Shown: positions 31,648-45,400 of the stretch, in pieces
Layout of the letters: each line of letters opens with the position of its first letter
Position numbering within the stretch: position 1 is the first letter of the stretch
NCBI RefSeq assembly: GCF_029784165.1
Contig: NC_073696.1
Coordinates: forward strand, 172,102,912-172,166,911
Source of the DNA: Wyeomyia smithii
Taxonomy: Eukaryota; Arthropoda; Insecta; Diptera; Culicidae
Direction: 5' to 3'
Length of the DNA stretch: 64,000 nt
Program-made: the position numbers and the translations under genes
The notes under the pieces: model-generated
What the model was told of the DNA's origin: nothing
The model's input: the letters and a program-made list of their open reading frames with translations, nothing else
Databases searched by the model: none

Positions 31648-34600
31648 TAGGGTGGGGAAAAATAATCGATTTTCCAGAACCAAGTTTTTTTTGGTTCCTT
31701 TTGGGGTCCCATACAACCCTAAACTTACTTGAAGTCGATTGGTTTTGTCTCCGCTTGGCGCATTGCATTTCAAGTTTGTATGAAAATTTATATGGGAAAA
31801 CCTACTTTTTTGCATTTACCTTTCTAGAGAGCTCAATAATGCTCTAATTATGCACTACATTATGTTAAAGTATAGTATTTTAGATGCCTAACAACTTTGC
31901 AAAAGACACTGAAGAGCTGGAATGCCCCTAAGAAGAGCCATAGCTGTTCAAAGATGAGTATGTCGATTCAAATGCAGAAAATCTTGTTTTCTGCCAACAT
32001 TACCAATGTACCGGCGTCCGTAGGGTTCCCATCAGAAGTAACCTGTCGTAACGAGTTTATACACTCAGCTGGTCAGAGGTAACTTCTGATGGCAATCTGA
32101 CTGACGCCGGTACACTGCACACTGGGCCAGAAATGGAATCTAGCGGAACGAAATTAATAGCGCTCTCAGGGTTTGACCAATCGGTTTCCAGTCTTCTACA
32201 AAGTTTCTTAATATTGTTAGGGCTTCATTTTGGATGTTTGAATTAGTTCGGAACTTAGCCACAAAGGTGGCGTTGCGATGCCAACTTCTTTTTCTTACAC
32301 GCTAGAGCTTTGCGGTACGGACAAAGTTGTAGATCTTCAAATTCCATGAAACTTTACAGAACATTTAAAATTTCTAACTCTTCAAGTTTCAGAGATCTAC
32401 GAGTTTTTATAAATTTTGTCTGAATTTTACGTTTTATTGTGATAATTTTATGAGTTCACTCGAATTAATTTCTTACACATTTTTTCTCGATAGAAATTGA
32501 ATAAATACGTCGTTTTCGTCCGAGTACAGAAGTTTTTGAAGTACTTAAGTGAAAATATTACACAAAATTTGAAAAATATACATAATTTTGTGAAGTAGAT
32601 ATCTCAGCGGGTAGCAAGTATTAGCAAACCATGATTTTTTCTAAAAATTGTCCATCAAAAAATTGTCATTTTCTGAAATTTTGAAAGAGGTGTTTTTTGG
32701 TGTTTTAGTGATATTTCAGTTTGAATATAACCATAGGTTTCATGTGAAAATACAATTGCTATGTATTCATTGCATGGAATACACGGTCCAGTACTTTGAT
32801 ACTCTATCCAACCTATGTGCAGTCTTCAGCAAAGTTTCTCAGTGTAATAAGAACTTCAACTCGACGCTCAGTTTAGTTCGAGATTTGGCCGCAGAGATGG
32901 CGCTTCGACACCAACTTTTTATTCTTACACGCTAGAGCTCTGCAGTTTTCGACAAAGTTTTAGATTAGAAAATTTTTTGTAACTTCGCAGAAGAAACAAA
33001 ATTTCTGTCTCTTAAATTTTTTTGGAAATTTACGAGTTTTTGAAGAATTTGTTTGAGTTTCACGTTTTTTGTAATAGTTTTGTGATTCGAAACAATTAAG
33101 TCACCAAAGAATATGCAATTTTCTGAATCAGCATACGTTTTCGGTTTAAGTAGACGTCGAGTTTTCATTAGTAAAGCTAGGCTTATTGGGAGTAGATCCG
33201 CTGCTATTGGATTTGGCTACGAAACAAATAAAGTAACATTTAATCCAATAGCAACGGATCTACTCTCAATAATCCTAGCTTTTCTAATGAAAACTCGACG
33301 TCTACTTAAACCGAAAACTTATGCTGATTCAGAAAATTGCATATTATTTGCTGATTTTAATGTTTCGAATCACAAAACTATTACAAAAAACGTGAAACTC
33401 GTAAGTTCCCAAAAAAATTCAAGAGACAGAAATTTTGTTTCTTCTACGAAGTTACAAAAAAATTTCTAATCTTAAACTTTGTCGAAAACTGCAGAGCACA
33501 AGCGTGTAAGAATAAAAAGTTGGTGTCGAAACGCCATCTCTGCGGCCAAATCGCGAACTAAACTGAGCATCGAGTTGAAGTTCTTATTTCACTGAGAAAC
33601 TTTGCTGAAGACTGCACATATGTTGGATAGAGTATCAAAGTACTGGACCGTGTATTCCATGCAATAAATACATAGCAATTGTATTTGTACATGAAACCTA
33701 TGGTTATATTCAAACTGAAATATCACAAAAACACCAAAAAACACCTCTTTCAAAATTTCAGAAAATGACAATTTTTTGATGGACAATTTTTAGAAAAAAT
33801 CATGGTTTGCTAATACTTGCTACCCGCTGAGATATCTACTTCACAAAATTATGTATTTTTTTCAAATTTTGTGTAATATTTTCACTTAAGTACTTCAAAA
33901 ACTTCTGTACTCGGACGAAAACGACGTATTTATTCAATTTCTATCGAGAAAAAATGTGTAAGAAATTAATTCGAGTGAACTCATAAAATTATCACAATAA
34001 AACGTGAAATTCAGACAAAATTTATAAAAACTCGTAGATCTCTGAAACTTGAAGAGTTAGTAATTTTGTATATTCTGTAAAGTTTCATGGAATTTAGAGA
34101 TCTACAACTTTGTCGCATACTGCAAAGCTCTAGCGTGTAAGAGAAAGAAGTTGACATCGCAACGCCACCTTTGCGGCTAAATTCGGAACTAATTCAAACA
34201 TCCAAAATGAAGCCCTAACAATACCAAGACTCTTTGTAGAAGACTGGAAACCGATTGGTTAAACCCTGAGAGCGCTATTAATTTCGTTCCGCTAGATTCC
34301 ATTTCTGGCCCAGTGTGCACTGGCAGTGTTGGCAGAAAAAATGATTTGCAACATAAATTTCGACATACTCAACTTTGAACAGCTCGAGTATTTTTTTGGC
34401 ACACCCTAGCTCTTAAGTGTCTTCGGCCAAGTTGTTAGGCATCAAAAAACCTACCATATGAAGTCATGAAACCTATGGTTTGAGCCATTTTGAGCTCTTT
34501 AGAATGGAAAATGCAAAAAAGTTGGTTTTTCCATACAAAACTCCATATGAATTTAAAATGCAATGCGCCAAGCGGAGACAAAACCAATCGACTTCCAATA

Positions 34601-34701
34601 AATTCAGGATTGTTTGGGGCCCCAAAAAGAACAAAAAAAAACTTGGTTCTGGCTTTCTGCTATCAAATTTCGTTTTTTCCATATAACGATTCCCCACCCT
34701 A
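31648..34701. mobile_element. 3-kb palindromic hAT-like element
   Basis: Ends TAGGGTGGGGAA and inverse, flanked by a perfect 8-bp duplication ATAACTAT (31640-31647, 34702-34709). The whole element is two inverted arms (31648-33213 and 33242-34701) around a 28-base loop, similar over their full length with scattered mismatches. The left arm is ~106 bases longer because of a MITE (32011-32110). No transposase frame. It inserted into the RNase H region of I-D. Confidence 0.9.
32011..32110. mobile_element. TA-flanked 100-bp hairpin MITE in the left arm
   Basis: Inverted ends CCGGCGTC...GACGCCGG with further pairing (CCATCAGAAGTAACCT with AGGTAACTTCTGATGG), flanked by TA. It is absent from the right arm at the matching place (near 34320), which shows it inserted after the palindrome formed. 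Confidence 0.8.
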
Positions 34702-34709
34702 ATAACTAT

Positions 34710-35117
34710 GTACTCCATTCTGTGCTCTTCTATGTATTCCATTGCAATCCTGATGGCAGCTATCTCTGCGGAAGTTATGCTGATTTCTGCTTCTAATTTA
34801 TAATAAATTCTTTTCCTGTTACCTTCTACGTATATGCCTACCGCACATCTATTTGCTATTTTCGAAGCATCTGTGTATATTCGTCCTCTTCCTTTATAAT
34901 GGCCCATGTAGAAGAAACAACACTTTTTGTTTGAGACTTGTAGGATTTGCGTTCTTTTTACAGCCTTCCATCCCATCTTAAAACGAGTGGATTTTACTTT
35001 ATCAGCACTCGCGGTTTTGGCTATCGGTATAATGTTGGCGAACAAGTTTTGCCTTTCTCCTAGAAAGGTATAGCAATCCCAATCACTTGCAAAACCGAAG
35101 ATACAAAAGTACTCCAA
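34710..35117 (-). pseudogene. I-D ORF2, RNase H first two motifs
   Basis: Reads RIYTDASKIANRCAVGIYVE (first Asp) and SITSAEIAAIRIAMEYI (Glu), then runs into the palindromic element. The upstream linker FKMGWKAVKRTQILQVSNK is also recognisable. Confidence 0.78.
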
Positions 35118-35128
35118 AGGGCCGAATG

Positions 35129-35376
35129 GCTTATATCACTCGACTCAGCTCGACGAGCTGAGCATTTTCTGTATGTGTGTGTGTGTGTGTGTGTGTATGT
35201 GTGTGTATGTGTGTGTGTATGTGCAGATTTTTATTCTCACTCACTTTTCTCAGAGATGGCTGGACCATTGCAAATGAAAGGTCTTGTTATCCCATAAGAC
35301 CCTATTGAATTTTATTGTAATCGGATTTTTAGTTTAGAGGTTATGTATCAAAATGTAAAAATTATGGAACATAATT
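35129..35376. repeat. Interspersed repeat with (TG)n core, copy 1
   Basis: Begins CTTATATCACTCGACTCAGC, has a TGTG/TATG microsatellite at 35172-35222, then CTCACTCACTTTTCTCAGAG and ATTGAATTTTATTGTAATCG. The same order appears at 47446-47705 and continues at 60527 onward, so this is one dispersed family. No coding capacity. Confidence 0.75.
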
Positions 35377-35720
35377 ACCCGGTCAACATTGAATGTAACA
35401 CAATGTTGCTGTTCTGTAACATAGAAGTAACATTGTTACGTTACAAAGTTATCTAATTGCAACATAACGGTTACCAAAAAAATGGTAACATTGTTATGTA
35501 ACAGTATTTAACGTAACTGCAATGTAACAAAAATGCTTTACTTGTGATGTAACGAAATATCCTTTTGGTAATGTAATTGTTACGTTGCGATTGTTATTAA
35601 TTATGCAAATTTCAAGGTTATCAAAATGTAACGTAACATTTATCTAAATCAATAGTAACATTGTAATGTTGGTGTTCCATTTCAAGCGCATCAAAATTGT
35701 ATTTGAAATGTAAAGTATAG
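35377..35720. repeat. GTAACATTGTTAC-rich repeat
   Basis: Dense, imperfect GTAACATT/AATGTTAC motifs on both strands, with weakly inverted ends (GGTCAACATTGAATG and CATTGTAATGTTGGTG). It is possibly a MITE; no target duplication was confirmed. Confidence 0.45.
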
Positions 35721-35726
35721 TAAACA

Positions 35727-36010
35727 CAGTCAGGTTTCTGTACGCGGGGATACGTTCCAAATTTGTATGGAACCGCGTAAAAAAGAATAAATTGAGTTTA
35801 AAAAAAATAATGTAGAAAACCGTCCCAAAACGTGCGAACTTTGATTGAATATGTTGGTGGTCAGTCAGGGATTTTCAGTATTTAAACCAAAAATTGTGAT
35901 TTTATTATTGAAATCTTTGTCCTAAAACAGAAAACGTGATTGAAGCGAAGTCGATATCTTATACCATTTTTGAGTTTTTGAAGAAAGCAACCGCGTAAAA
36001 AACCTGACTG
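35727..36010. mobile_element. mariner-type MITE, 284 bp
   Basis: Inverted ends CAGTCAGGTTTCTGTACGCG and complement of CGCGTAAAAAACCTGACTG. TA flanks the right end; the left flank is CA, probably a mutated TA. Similar CCGCGTAAA motifs occur at 39300-39350. Confidence 0.65.
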
Positions 36011-36510
36011 TATAATAAAAACATTCGAAGCTGCCGAATACCGCTGGTTACCTTACCATACATACATTTTATTTGGCGGTTATAGACGTAAAGAGATACA
36101 ATAATGAGTAGACTGCTACGAAAAAAAAATGTAACATCCGTTAGTTTTATTTTGTTGAAACCGCGGGAAATTTCAAAAGCGTGCGGGACACTCTTAATGA
36201 ACGTAGAACATTTCGCGGGACGTATTTCTAGGCGGGACAATTTGTTTGAACGCGGAACTGTTCCGCGAAATGAGGGACTTCTGGTCACTTTAAATTATGA
36301 GCAATTTTTCTCATGGTCTGAGATTTCGAAATGTGAACGTGTAAACGACAAACCGGAAGAGGTTTGACGCTACAGATTACCGTAATATATATCCATTTCA
36401 AACATCTTTTCAAGGGGTGGAGAGAAGCTTCTCAGTAATACGGCGATTGAAAACGGAGCTCTGTAAGGTCAGCACGCAGGATCAATTTTTATGTCTAGCT
36501 CTCCTCAATA
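36011..36510. other. Unannotated, with CGCGGGAC-type motifs
   Basis: 36150-36290 contains repeated CGCGGGA(C/A) motifs on both strands that suggest a decayed MITE, but no ends could be defined. The rest shows nothing. Confidence 0.3.
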
Positions 36511-36945
36511 TTGTTTGCTTGTATATTTTTTTTCTTTAAAATAATTCATAAGAAAAAAATAAAAAAAAATGCTGGAAAGCTCCTTTCCGCACCTTGGGAA
36601 GAAGTTTGAAATGGAATATTGCGACTTTTACACCAAATTGGACTACCTCGAAATACACGATTATCACAGTCGAATCTCGCACACGATTTCGCAGTGTGGA
36701 TGATAAGTATCGATACTAGCGATAGTGAAACGCTTGACAGAAACATTTTATTATATAGACAAAAAAAATCTCTATCATGGCTGCTGCCTCGGTAGGTTAA
36801 TAAGAAATCACTCCAGCAATGGTCAGTGCTTGATACCTATATATATTAATAAAGTATACTTAAAACCGTGCGGTCTGGTATCGATACAATGACAATCGAG
36901 AAAGTATCGATACTCAGTATCACCCAATCAATCATGTAACACTTA

Positions 36946-37770
36946 AGCCTGTAGTACACTCTTTGTCTAATGGTCAAATATTTGACCTTCTGACATAATG
37001 GTCAAATTTATTTGACATCATGGTTGTTGTTTGCCCGTGATTGCCCCAAGTTGAAATCGGAGAGTGACAAATAATTATCTTTGACCAAATTTTTATCTGT
37101 CAAAAAGAGACAAATATTTGACGCTCGGTCAAAGAGTGTACTACAGGCTTTAAGCCTGCAGTACACTCTTTGTCTAATGGTCAAATATTTGACCTTCTGA
37201 CATAACAGTCAAATTTATTTGGCACCATGGTTGTTTTTTGCCCGTGGCTGCCCCATGTTAAAATTGGAGAGTGACAAACAATTATCTTTGACCAAATTTT
37301 TATCTGTCGAAAAGAGACAAATATTTGACGCTCGGTCAAAGAGTGTACTACAGGCTTTAAGCCTGCAGTACACTCTTTGTCTAATGGTCAAATATTTGAC
37401 CTTCTGACATAATGGTCAAATTTATTTGACATCATGGTTGTTGTTTGCCCGTGATTGCCCCAAGTTGAAATCGGAGAGTGACAAATAATTATCTTTGACC
37501 AAATTTTTATCTGTCAAAAAGAGACAAATATTTGACGCTCGGTCAAAGAGTGTACTACAGGCTTTAAGCCTGCAGTACACTCTTTGTCTAATGGTCAAAT
37601 ATTTGACCTTCTGACATAATGGTCAAATTTATTTGGCACCATGGTTGTTTTTTGCCCGTGTTTGCCCCATGTTAAAATTGGAGAGTGACAAACAATTATC
37701 TTTGACCAAATTTTTATCTGTCAAAAAGTGCCAAATATTTGGCGCTTGGTCAAAGAGTGTAATACAGGCT
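36946..37770. mobile_element. Four tandem 204-bp MITEs joined by TTA
   Basis: Units at 36946-37149, 37153-37356, 37360-37563 and 37567-37770, each exactly 204 bases, begin AGCCTGTAGTACACTCTTTG (or CTGCAG variant) and end with its inverse. Each pair is separated by a single TTA, and TTA also flanks the array. Units 1 and 3 are nearly identical, as are 2 and 4, giving an ABAB pattern. TTA/TAA duplications suggest PIF/Harbinger-type MITEs (inference). Confidence 0.88.
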
Positions 37771-38352
37771 TTAGTTTTGTTTTAATATTCAACCTAATTT
37801 TCAACTAAAGCTGCCCAAAAATATATACTTAATGTTGCAAATGAAAAATAAAACAAACAGTGAACACAAACAAACCGCCAATGCGCTACTAAAGTCAAAT
37901 TGATAGAGCGAAATAAGAAATTGGGCAATGAATGATTATCACAGAAGTCTAAATAGTCATGCAAGGAGCAATAAAAATCGAATTATTTTAGTTTGTGTAA
38001 TCAAAAATATGATTATTATATACCATTTTGTTCCTTCAATGTTCTTTACCCAATGATGTGTAACCATAGGCGCCAACTTTGGGGGGGCAAGGCACTTTTT
38101 GCCCCTCAAAGTCGGCGCCCATGAATGTAGTTCTTCAGTGTAGGACCACTTCCAGGGAATCAACAGGCGTTGAAAAAAGTGACAGTCAGTGTTGAGACGG
38201 TTTGCCTTTCTATTTCTTAGTGATTAGTGGTCGGAATTTGAATATAAGCCGTTTTCTGATTCACGTTATTTTCATATACAAAACATGTTCAAATCTATAT
38301 TAATAGCACTTAATTGCAACAAAAATAAAATAACCACATGATAAACATTTAA

Positions 38353-38428
38353 AGGCCCAAATACACACACGGCGTAATGACGCCTTCTCCATACAAAATG
38401 GATTTGCGCCGTGTGTGTATTTGGGCCT
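38353..38428. mobile_element. 76-bp palindromic MITE, left-arm copy
   Basis: Ends AGGCCCAAATACACACACGG and its inverse, flanked by TAA. The interior is a short spacer (TAATGACGCC...GGATTTGCGCC). Confidence 0.75.
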
Positions 38429-38868
38429 TAAGATTGATGAGAAAATTCATTTGTCGTTGATTTTTTAGTGCACGAAGTTACATTATAGCTTATTTGCTCA
38501 AAACTTGATGCAATACGGTATATTGCATACAACCATTCTGTGGAAAATTCTTGGGGGCTAAAAAATTCCTTGTGTGAAATGGGAACGCTCTTTGTGACAT
38601 TTGAAAGCTCTTGTATCCGAAAGCGAAATAAAACAATTTTTGGCGATGATTTAATGTTATTAAAATGAGCAATACAGCAATGGACTAAAATATTTTGTTT
38701 TGCTTTGCTGAAAGAGGTTTGCGTTCAGGCTGTGGTTAAAATTTTCAACGCATTAGTTTGAAGAGTCAATCTCGCTTGAAGTGATCTTTTTAGTTGTATT
38801 TGTTTTGTTTTTTTTGTTACGATACTATACTACACAATTTAAAAAAAAATAAGCGTTAACCGCTTTGG

Positions 38869-39827
<959 letters not shown>

Positions 39828-40269
39828 AAATATCCAAAGCGGTTAACGCTTATTTTTTTTTAAATTGTGTAGTATAGTATCGTAACAAAAAAAAACAAAT
39901 ACAACTAAAAAGATCACTTCAAGCGAGATTGACTCTCCAAACTAATGTGTTGAAAATTTTAACCACAGCCTGAACGCAAACCTCTTTCAGCAAAGCAAAA
40001 CAAAATATTTTAGTCCATTGCTGTATTGCTCATTTTAATAACATTAAATCATCGCCAAAAATTGTTTTATTTCGCTTTCGGATACAAGAGCTTTCAAATG
40101 TCACAAAGAGCGTTCCCATTTCACACAAGGAATTTTTTAGCCCCCAAGAATTTTCCACAGAATGGTTGTATGCAATATACCGTATTGCATCAAGTTTTGA
40201 GCAAATAAGCTATAATGTAACTTCGTGCACTAAAAAATCAACGACAAATGAATTTTCTCATCAATCTTA

Positions 40270-40346
40270 AGGCCCAAATACACACACGGCGCAAATCCAT
40301 TTTTTTATGGAGAAGGCGTCATTACGCCGTGTGTGTATTTGGGCCT
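40270..40346. mobile_element. Palindromic MITE, right-arm copy
   Basis: Counterpart of 38353-38428, 77 bases, differing in the central spacer (CCATTTTTTTATGGAGAAGG). Confidence 0.72.
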
Positions 40347-40936
40347 TTAAATGTTTATTATGTGGTTATTTTATTTTCGTTGCAATTAAGTGCTATTAAT
40401 ATAGATTTGAACATGTTTTGTATATGAAAATAACGTGAATCAGAAAACGGCTTATATTCAAATTCCGACCACTAATCACTAAGAAATAGAAAGGCAAACC
40501 GTCTCAACACTGACTGTCACTTTTTTCAACGCCTGTTGATTCCCTGGAAGTGGTCCTACAGTGAAGAACTACATTCATGGGCGCCGACTTTGAGGGGCAA
40601 AAAGTGCCTTGCCCCCCCCCCCCCCCAAAGTTGGCGCCTATGGTTACACATCATTGGGTAAAGAACATTGAAGGAACAAAATGGTATATAATAATCATAT
40701 TTTTGATTACACAAACTAAAATAATTCGATTTTTATTGCTCCTTGCATGACTATTTAGACTTCTGTGATAATCGTTCATTGCCCAATTTCTTATTTCGCT
40801 CTATCAATTTGACCTTAGTAGCGCATTGGCGGTTTGTTTGTGTTCATTGTTTGTTTTATTTTTCATTTGCAACATTAAGTATATATTTTTGGGCAGCTTT
40901 AGTTGAAAATTAGGTTGAATATTAAAACAAAACTAA

Positions 40937-41347
40937 AGCCTGTATTACACTCTTTGACCAAGCGCCAAATATTTGGCACTTTTTGACAGATAAAAATTTG
41001 GTCAAAGATAATTGTTTGTCACTCTCCAATTTTAGCATGGGGCAAACACGGGCAAAAAACAACCATGGTGCCAAATAAATTTGACCATTATGTCAGAAGG
41101 TCAAATATTTGACCATTAGACAAAGAGTGTACTGCAGGCTTAAAGCCTGTAGTACACTCTTTGACCGAGCGTCAAATATTTGTCTCTTTTTGACATATAA
41201 AAATTTGGTCAAAGATAATTATTTGTCACTCTCCGATTTCAACTTGGGGCAATCACGGGCAAACAACAACCATGATGTCAAATAAATTTGACCATTATGT
41301 CAGAAGGTCAAATATTTGACCATTAGACAAAGAGTGTACTACAGGCT
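40937..41347. mobile_element. Two tandem 204-bp MITEs joined by TAA
   Basis: Units 40937-41140 and 41144-41347, flanked and separated by TAA. They correspond to one B-type and one A-type unit of the left arm in inverse orientation. Confidence 0.88.
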
Positions 41348-41671
41348 TAAGTGTTACATGATTGATTGGGTGATACTGAGTATCGATACTTTCTCGATTG
41401 TCATTGTATCGATACCAGACCGCACGGTTTTAAGTATACTTTATTAATATATATAGGTATCAAGCACTGACCATTGCTGGAGTGATTTCTTATTAACCTA
41501 CCGAGATTCGACTGTGATAATCGTGTATTTCGAGGTAGTCCAATTTGGTGTAAAAGTCGCAATATTCCATTTCAAACTTCTTCCCAAGGTGCGGAAAGGA
41601 GCTTTCCAGCATTTTTTTTTAATATTTTTCTTATGAATCATTTAAAAGAAAAAAAATATACAAGCAAACAA

Positions 41672-42411
<740 letters not shown>

Positions 42412-45400
42412 CTAAACTTGGGCATGGATGGATTTCAGGAAAATGTATATAAGGGACATGTAGGGTAGGTCGCGACTCGCCAAGACATCACGAACAGGGA
42501 CAGCTGGTTCTCTACCCTCGGCCCGGAGGGAAGCTATTAATTTAGACCTGGCGTCACGGTGTACAGGGCATGACCTAACAACGTGCTCTATGTCGTGATA
42601 ACCTCCACCACAGGCACAGATACCACTTTCTCCGAGCCCAATACGACGGAGGTGCGCATCAAATCTATAGTGATTGGACATAAGCCGAGATATCACGCAA
42701 ATGAAATCTCGACCTACATCCAACCCCTTGAACCACGGATTCGTCGATACCTTGGGTATAATGGAATGTAACCACCTTCCCAGTTCCCCTCTGGTCCAAG
42801 AATTTTGCCAACTGATGATCGTGTTCTGACGTACAAATGCGAAAAATTCATTAGCAATTGGTCTTTCATAAATTTCACCGTTTGATGCGCCCACCTTAGC
42901 CAAAGAGTCCGCTTTCTCATTGCCCGGTATCGAGCAGTGAGAAGGGACCCACGCTAAGGTAATCTGAAACGATTTTTCGGATAAAGCACTCAAATGTTCC
43001 CGTATTTTCCCCAGGAAATACGGAGAGTGCTTAACATCTTTCATCGATCGGAGAGCCTCAATGGAACTGAGACTGTCCGTAAAGATGAATTAATGGTCCG
43101 TGGGCATTTTTTCGATAATCCCTAGGGTATACTGAATAACAGCTAATTCTGCGACGTAAACAGAAGCAGGATTATCGAGCTTATGGGAGACGGTTAAATT
43201 GTTATTGAAGATACCGAAGCCAGTGGACCCATCGAGAAGTGATCCGTCAGTGTAGAACATATTGTCGCAGATGATGTTTCGATATTTATTGGAAAAAATT
43301 TTGGGGATCTGCTGCACGCGTAAATGATCCGGGATTCCACGAGTTTCTTCTATCATGGATGTATCGAAAAACACAGTAGACTCAGAAGTATTTGATAAGT
43401 TGACACGATTTGGAATATTCAAAGAAGGGTTAATATTTTGGGACATGTGATTGAAATACAATGTCATAAAACGGGTTTGAGAATTAAGTTCGATTAACCT
43501 TTCAAAATTTTCAATCACAGGACGGTTCAAGACCTCACATTTGATAAGAATACGAGAAGACAGGCTCCAGAAGCGGTTTTTCAATGGTAGAACTCCGGCT
43601 AAGACCTCCAAACTCATCGTATGGGTCGATTGCATGCAACCTAAGGCGATACGCAAACAACGATATTGTATTCGCTCCAGTTTGATCAAATGTGTGTTTG
43701 CTGCGGAGCGGAAGCAGAAACACCCGTACTCAAATACAGACAATATCGTTGTTTGGTAAAGCCTTATAAGGTCTCCTGGGTGGGCTCCCCACCATGATCC
43801 GGTTATTGTACGAAGAAAATTTACTCTTTGCTGACTTTTCTTCATCAGATACATAACATGGCAACCCCAGGTGCCCTTAGAGTCGAACCAGATACCAAGA
43901 TACTTATGCACCAAAACCTGAGAGACCGTTTTACCCATTAATTGTGGTTGGAGCTGAGCAGGTTCATGCTTCCTAGAAAAAACTACTATCTCAGTCTTCT
44001 CCGGAGAGAATTCGATACCTAGCTGTAGAGCCCAAGCAGACAAATTGTCCAAGGTATCTTGCAATGGTCCTTGCAAATCGGCAGCTTTGGCTCCTGTAAC
44101 AGAGACCACGCTGTCGTCGGCAAGTTGTCTTATAGTGCATGAATTTGCCAGACATTCGTCGATGTCATTTACATAAAAAAATGCAAAGAAGGGGGCTTAA
44201 ACATGAGCCCTGGGGAAGACCCATGTAGCTAATTCGAAAAGTTGCCAATTCGCCATGCGTGAAATGCATGTGCTTTTCGGACAACAAATTGTGCAAAAAA
44301 TTTTTTAAAATTGGAGAAAATCCTTGTTGGTGAAGTTTACCCGAAAGAATGTCAATAGAAACGGAATCAAAAGCCCCCTTAATGTCTAAGAACGCAGACG
44401 CCATTTGTTCTTTGCGAGCATACGCCAGCTGAATATCTGTTGAAAGCAACGCAAGACAATCATTCGTCCCTTTGGCTCGGCGGAAGCCAAACTGAGTATC
44501 TGATAGTAGACCATTTGATTCGACCCAGTAGTCTAAACGACGGAGTATCATTTTTTCCATCAATTTCCGGATACAGGATAGCATTGCAATCGGCCTATAA
44601 GAGTTGTGATCAGAAGCTCGTTTCCCCGGTTTTTGGATGGCGATCACCTTCACTTGCCTCCAATCCTGCGGTACAATGTTTTGCTCCAGGAACTTATTGA
44701 ACAAGTTCAACAAGCGCCTCTTGGCATTGCCGGGTAGATTCTTCAACAAGTTGAATTTGATTCTATCTAACCCAGGCGCGTTATTGTTACAGGACAGGAG
44801 GGCAACTGAAAATTCTGCCATCGTAAAAGGTGATTCTATCGCGTCGTTGCCCGGAGACGTATCGCGAACAAAGTTTTGCGCAGGAACAGAGTCCGGACAT
44901 ACTTTCCTGGCAAAATCAAATATCCACCTACTTGAAGACTCCTCGCTTTCGTTGACCGTTACGCGATTCCGCATTCTTCGGGCTGTGTTCCAAAGAGTGC
45001 TCATTGATTTCCCCTCGATGTCTCATTTACGAACCGCTCCAATATCCGCGTTTCTTTGCTTTAGACAAGCTTTTAAGCTTGGTATCAAGCTCCGAATACC
45101 GTAAATAGTCGCCAGGTATACCTCCCTTCTGGAAGGCCAAAAACGCGTCGGATCTTTGCGTGTAGACATCGGAGCACTCTTTGTCCCACCACGGAGTTGG
45201 AGGCCGCTCTTTGATCGTTACGCCGGGATATTTCTTCGTTTGGGCTTGCAACGCGGCGTCGAGGATTAAGCCCGCGAGGAGGTTGTATTCTTCAAGTGGT
45301 GGATGATGTTGAATCGACACGACCGCTTTTGAAATCATTTCCTCGTATAACTTCCAATCGACATTCCGTGTGAGGTCATACGGAATGTCAATTGGTCGCA

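Larger units (their letters stand above)
30486..35128 (-). mobile_element. I-D: I-type non-LTR remnant (RNase H end), interrupted
   Basis: Minus-strand pieces at 34710-35128, 31570-31640 and 30486-31080 together give the end of an ORF2 with RNase H and C-terminal knuckle. Between the first two sits a hAT-like palindrome (31648-34701, 8-bp duplication). Between the last two lies ~500 bp including a SINE. The 5' part beyond 35128 is missing and an interspersed repeat begins there. Confidence 0.78.
39828..41671. repeat. Giant inverted repeat, right arm (1,844 bp)
   Basis: Inverse of 36511-38872, starting ATATCCAAAGCGGTTAACGC. It has two MITE units instead of four and a longer C run (40615-40627). 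Scattered point differences show the arms are independent copies, not an assembly echo. Confidence 0.88.

Noticed and set aside
32648..32935. Matching open frames in both arms of the 3-kb palindrome (also 33589-33786)
   Set aside because: Arms are inverted copies, so frames repeat automatically; no domain or codon bias.
36946..37770. CRISPR-like array
   Set aside because: Regular 207-bp period, but repeats are MITEs with TTA joints, not short repeats with unique spacers; eukaryotic context.
38490..38672. Identical 60-residue frames at 38490-38672 and 40026-40208
   Set aside because: Duplicate because of the giant inverted repeat; no recognisable protein.
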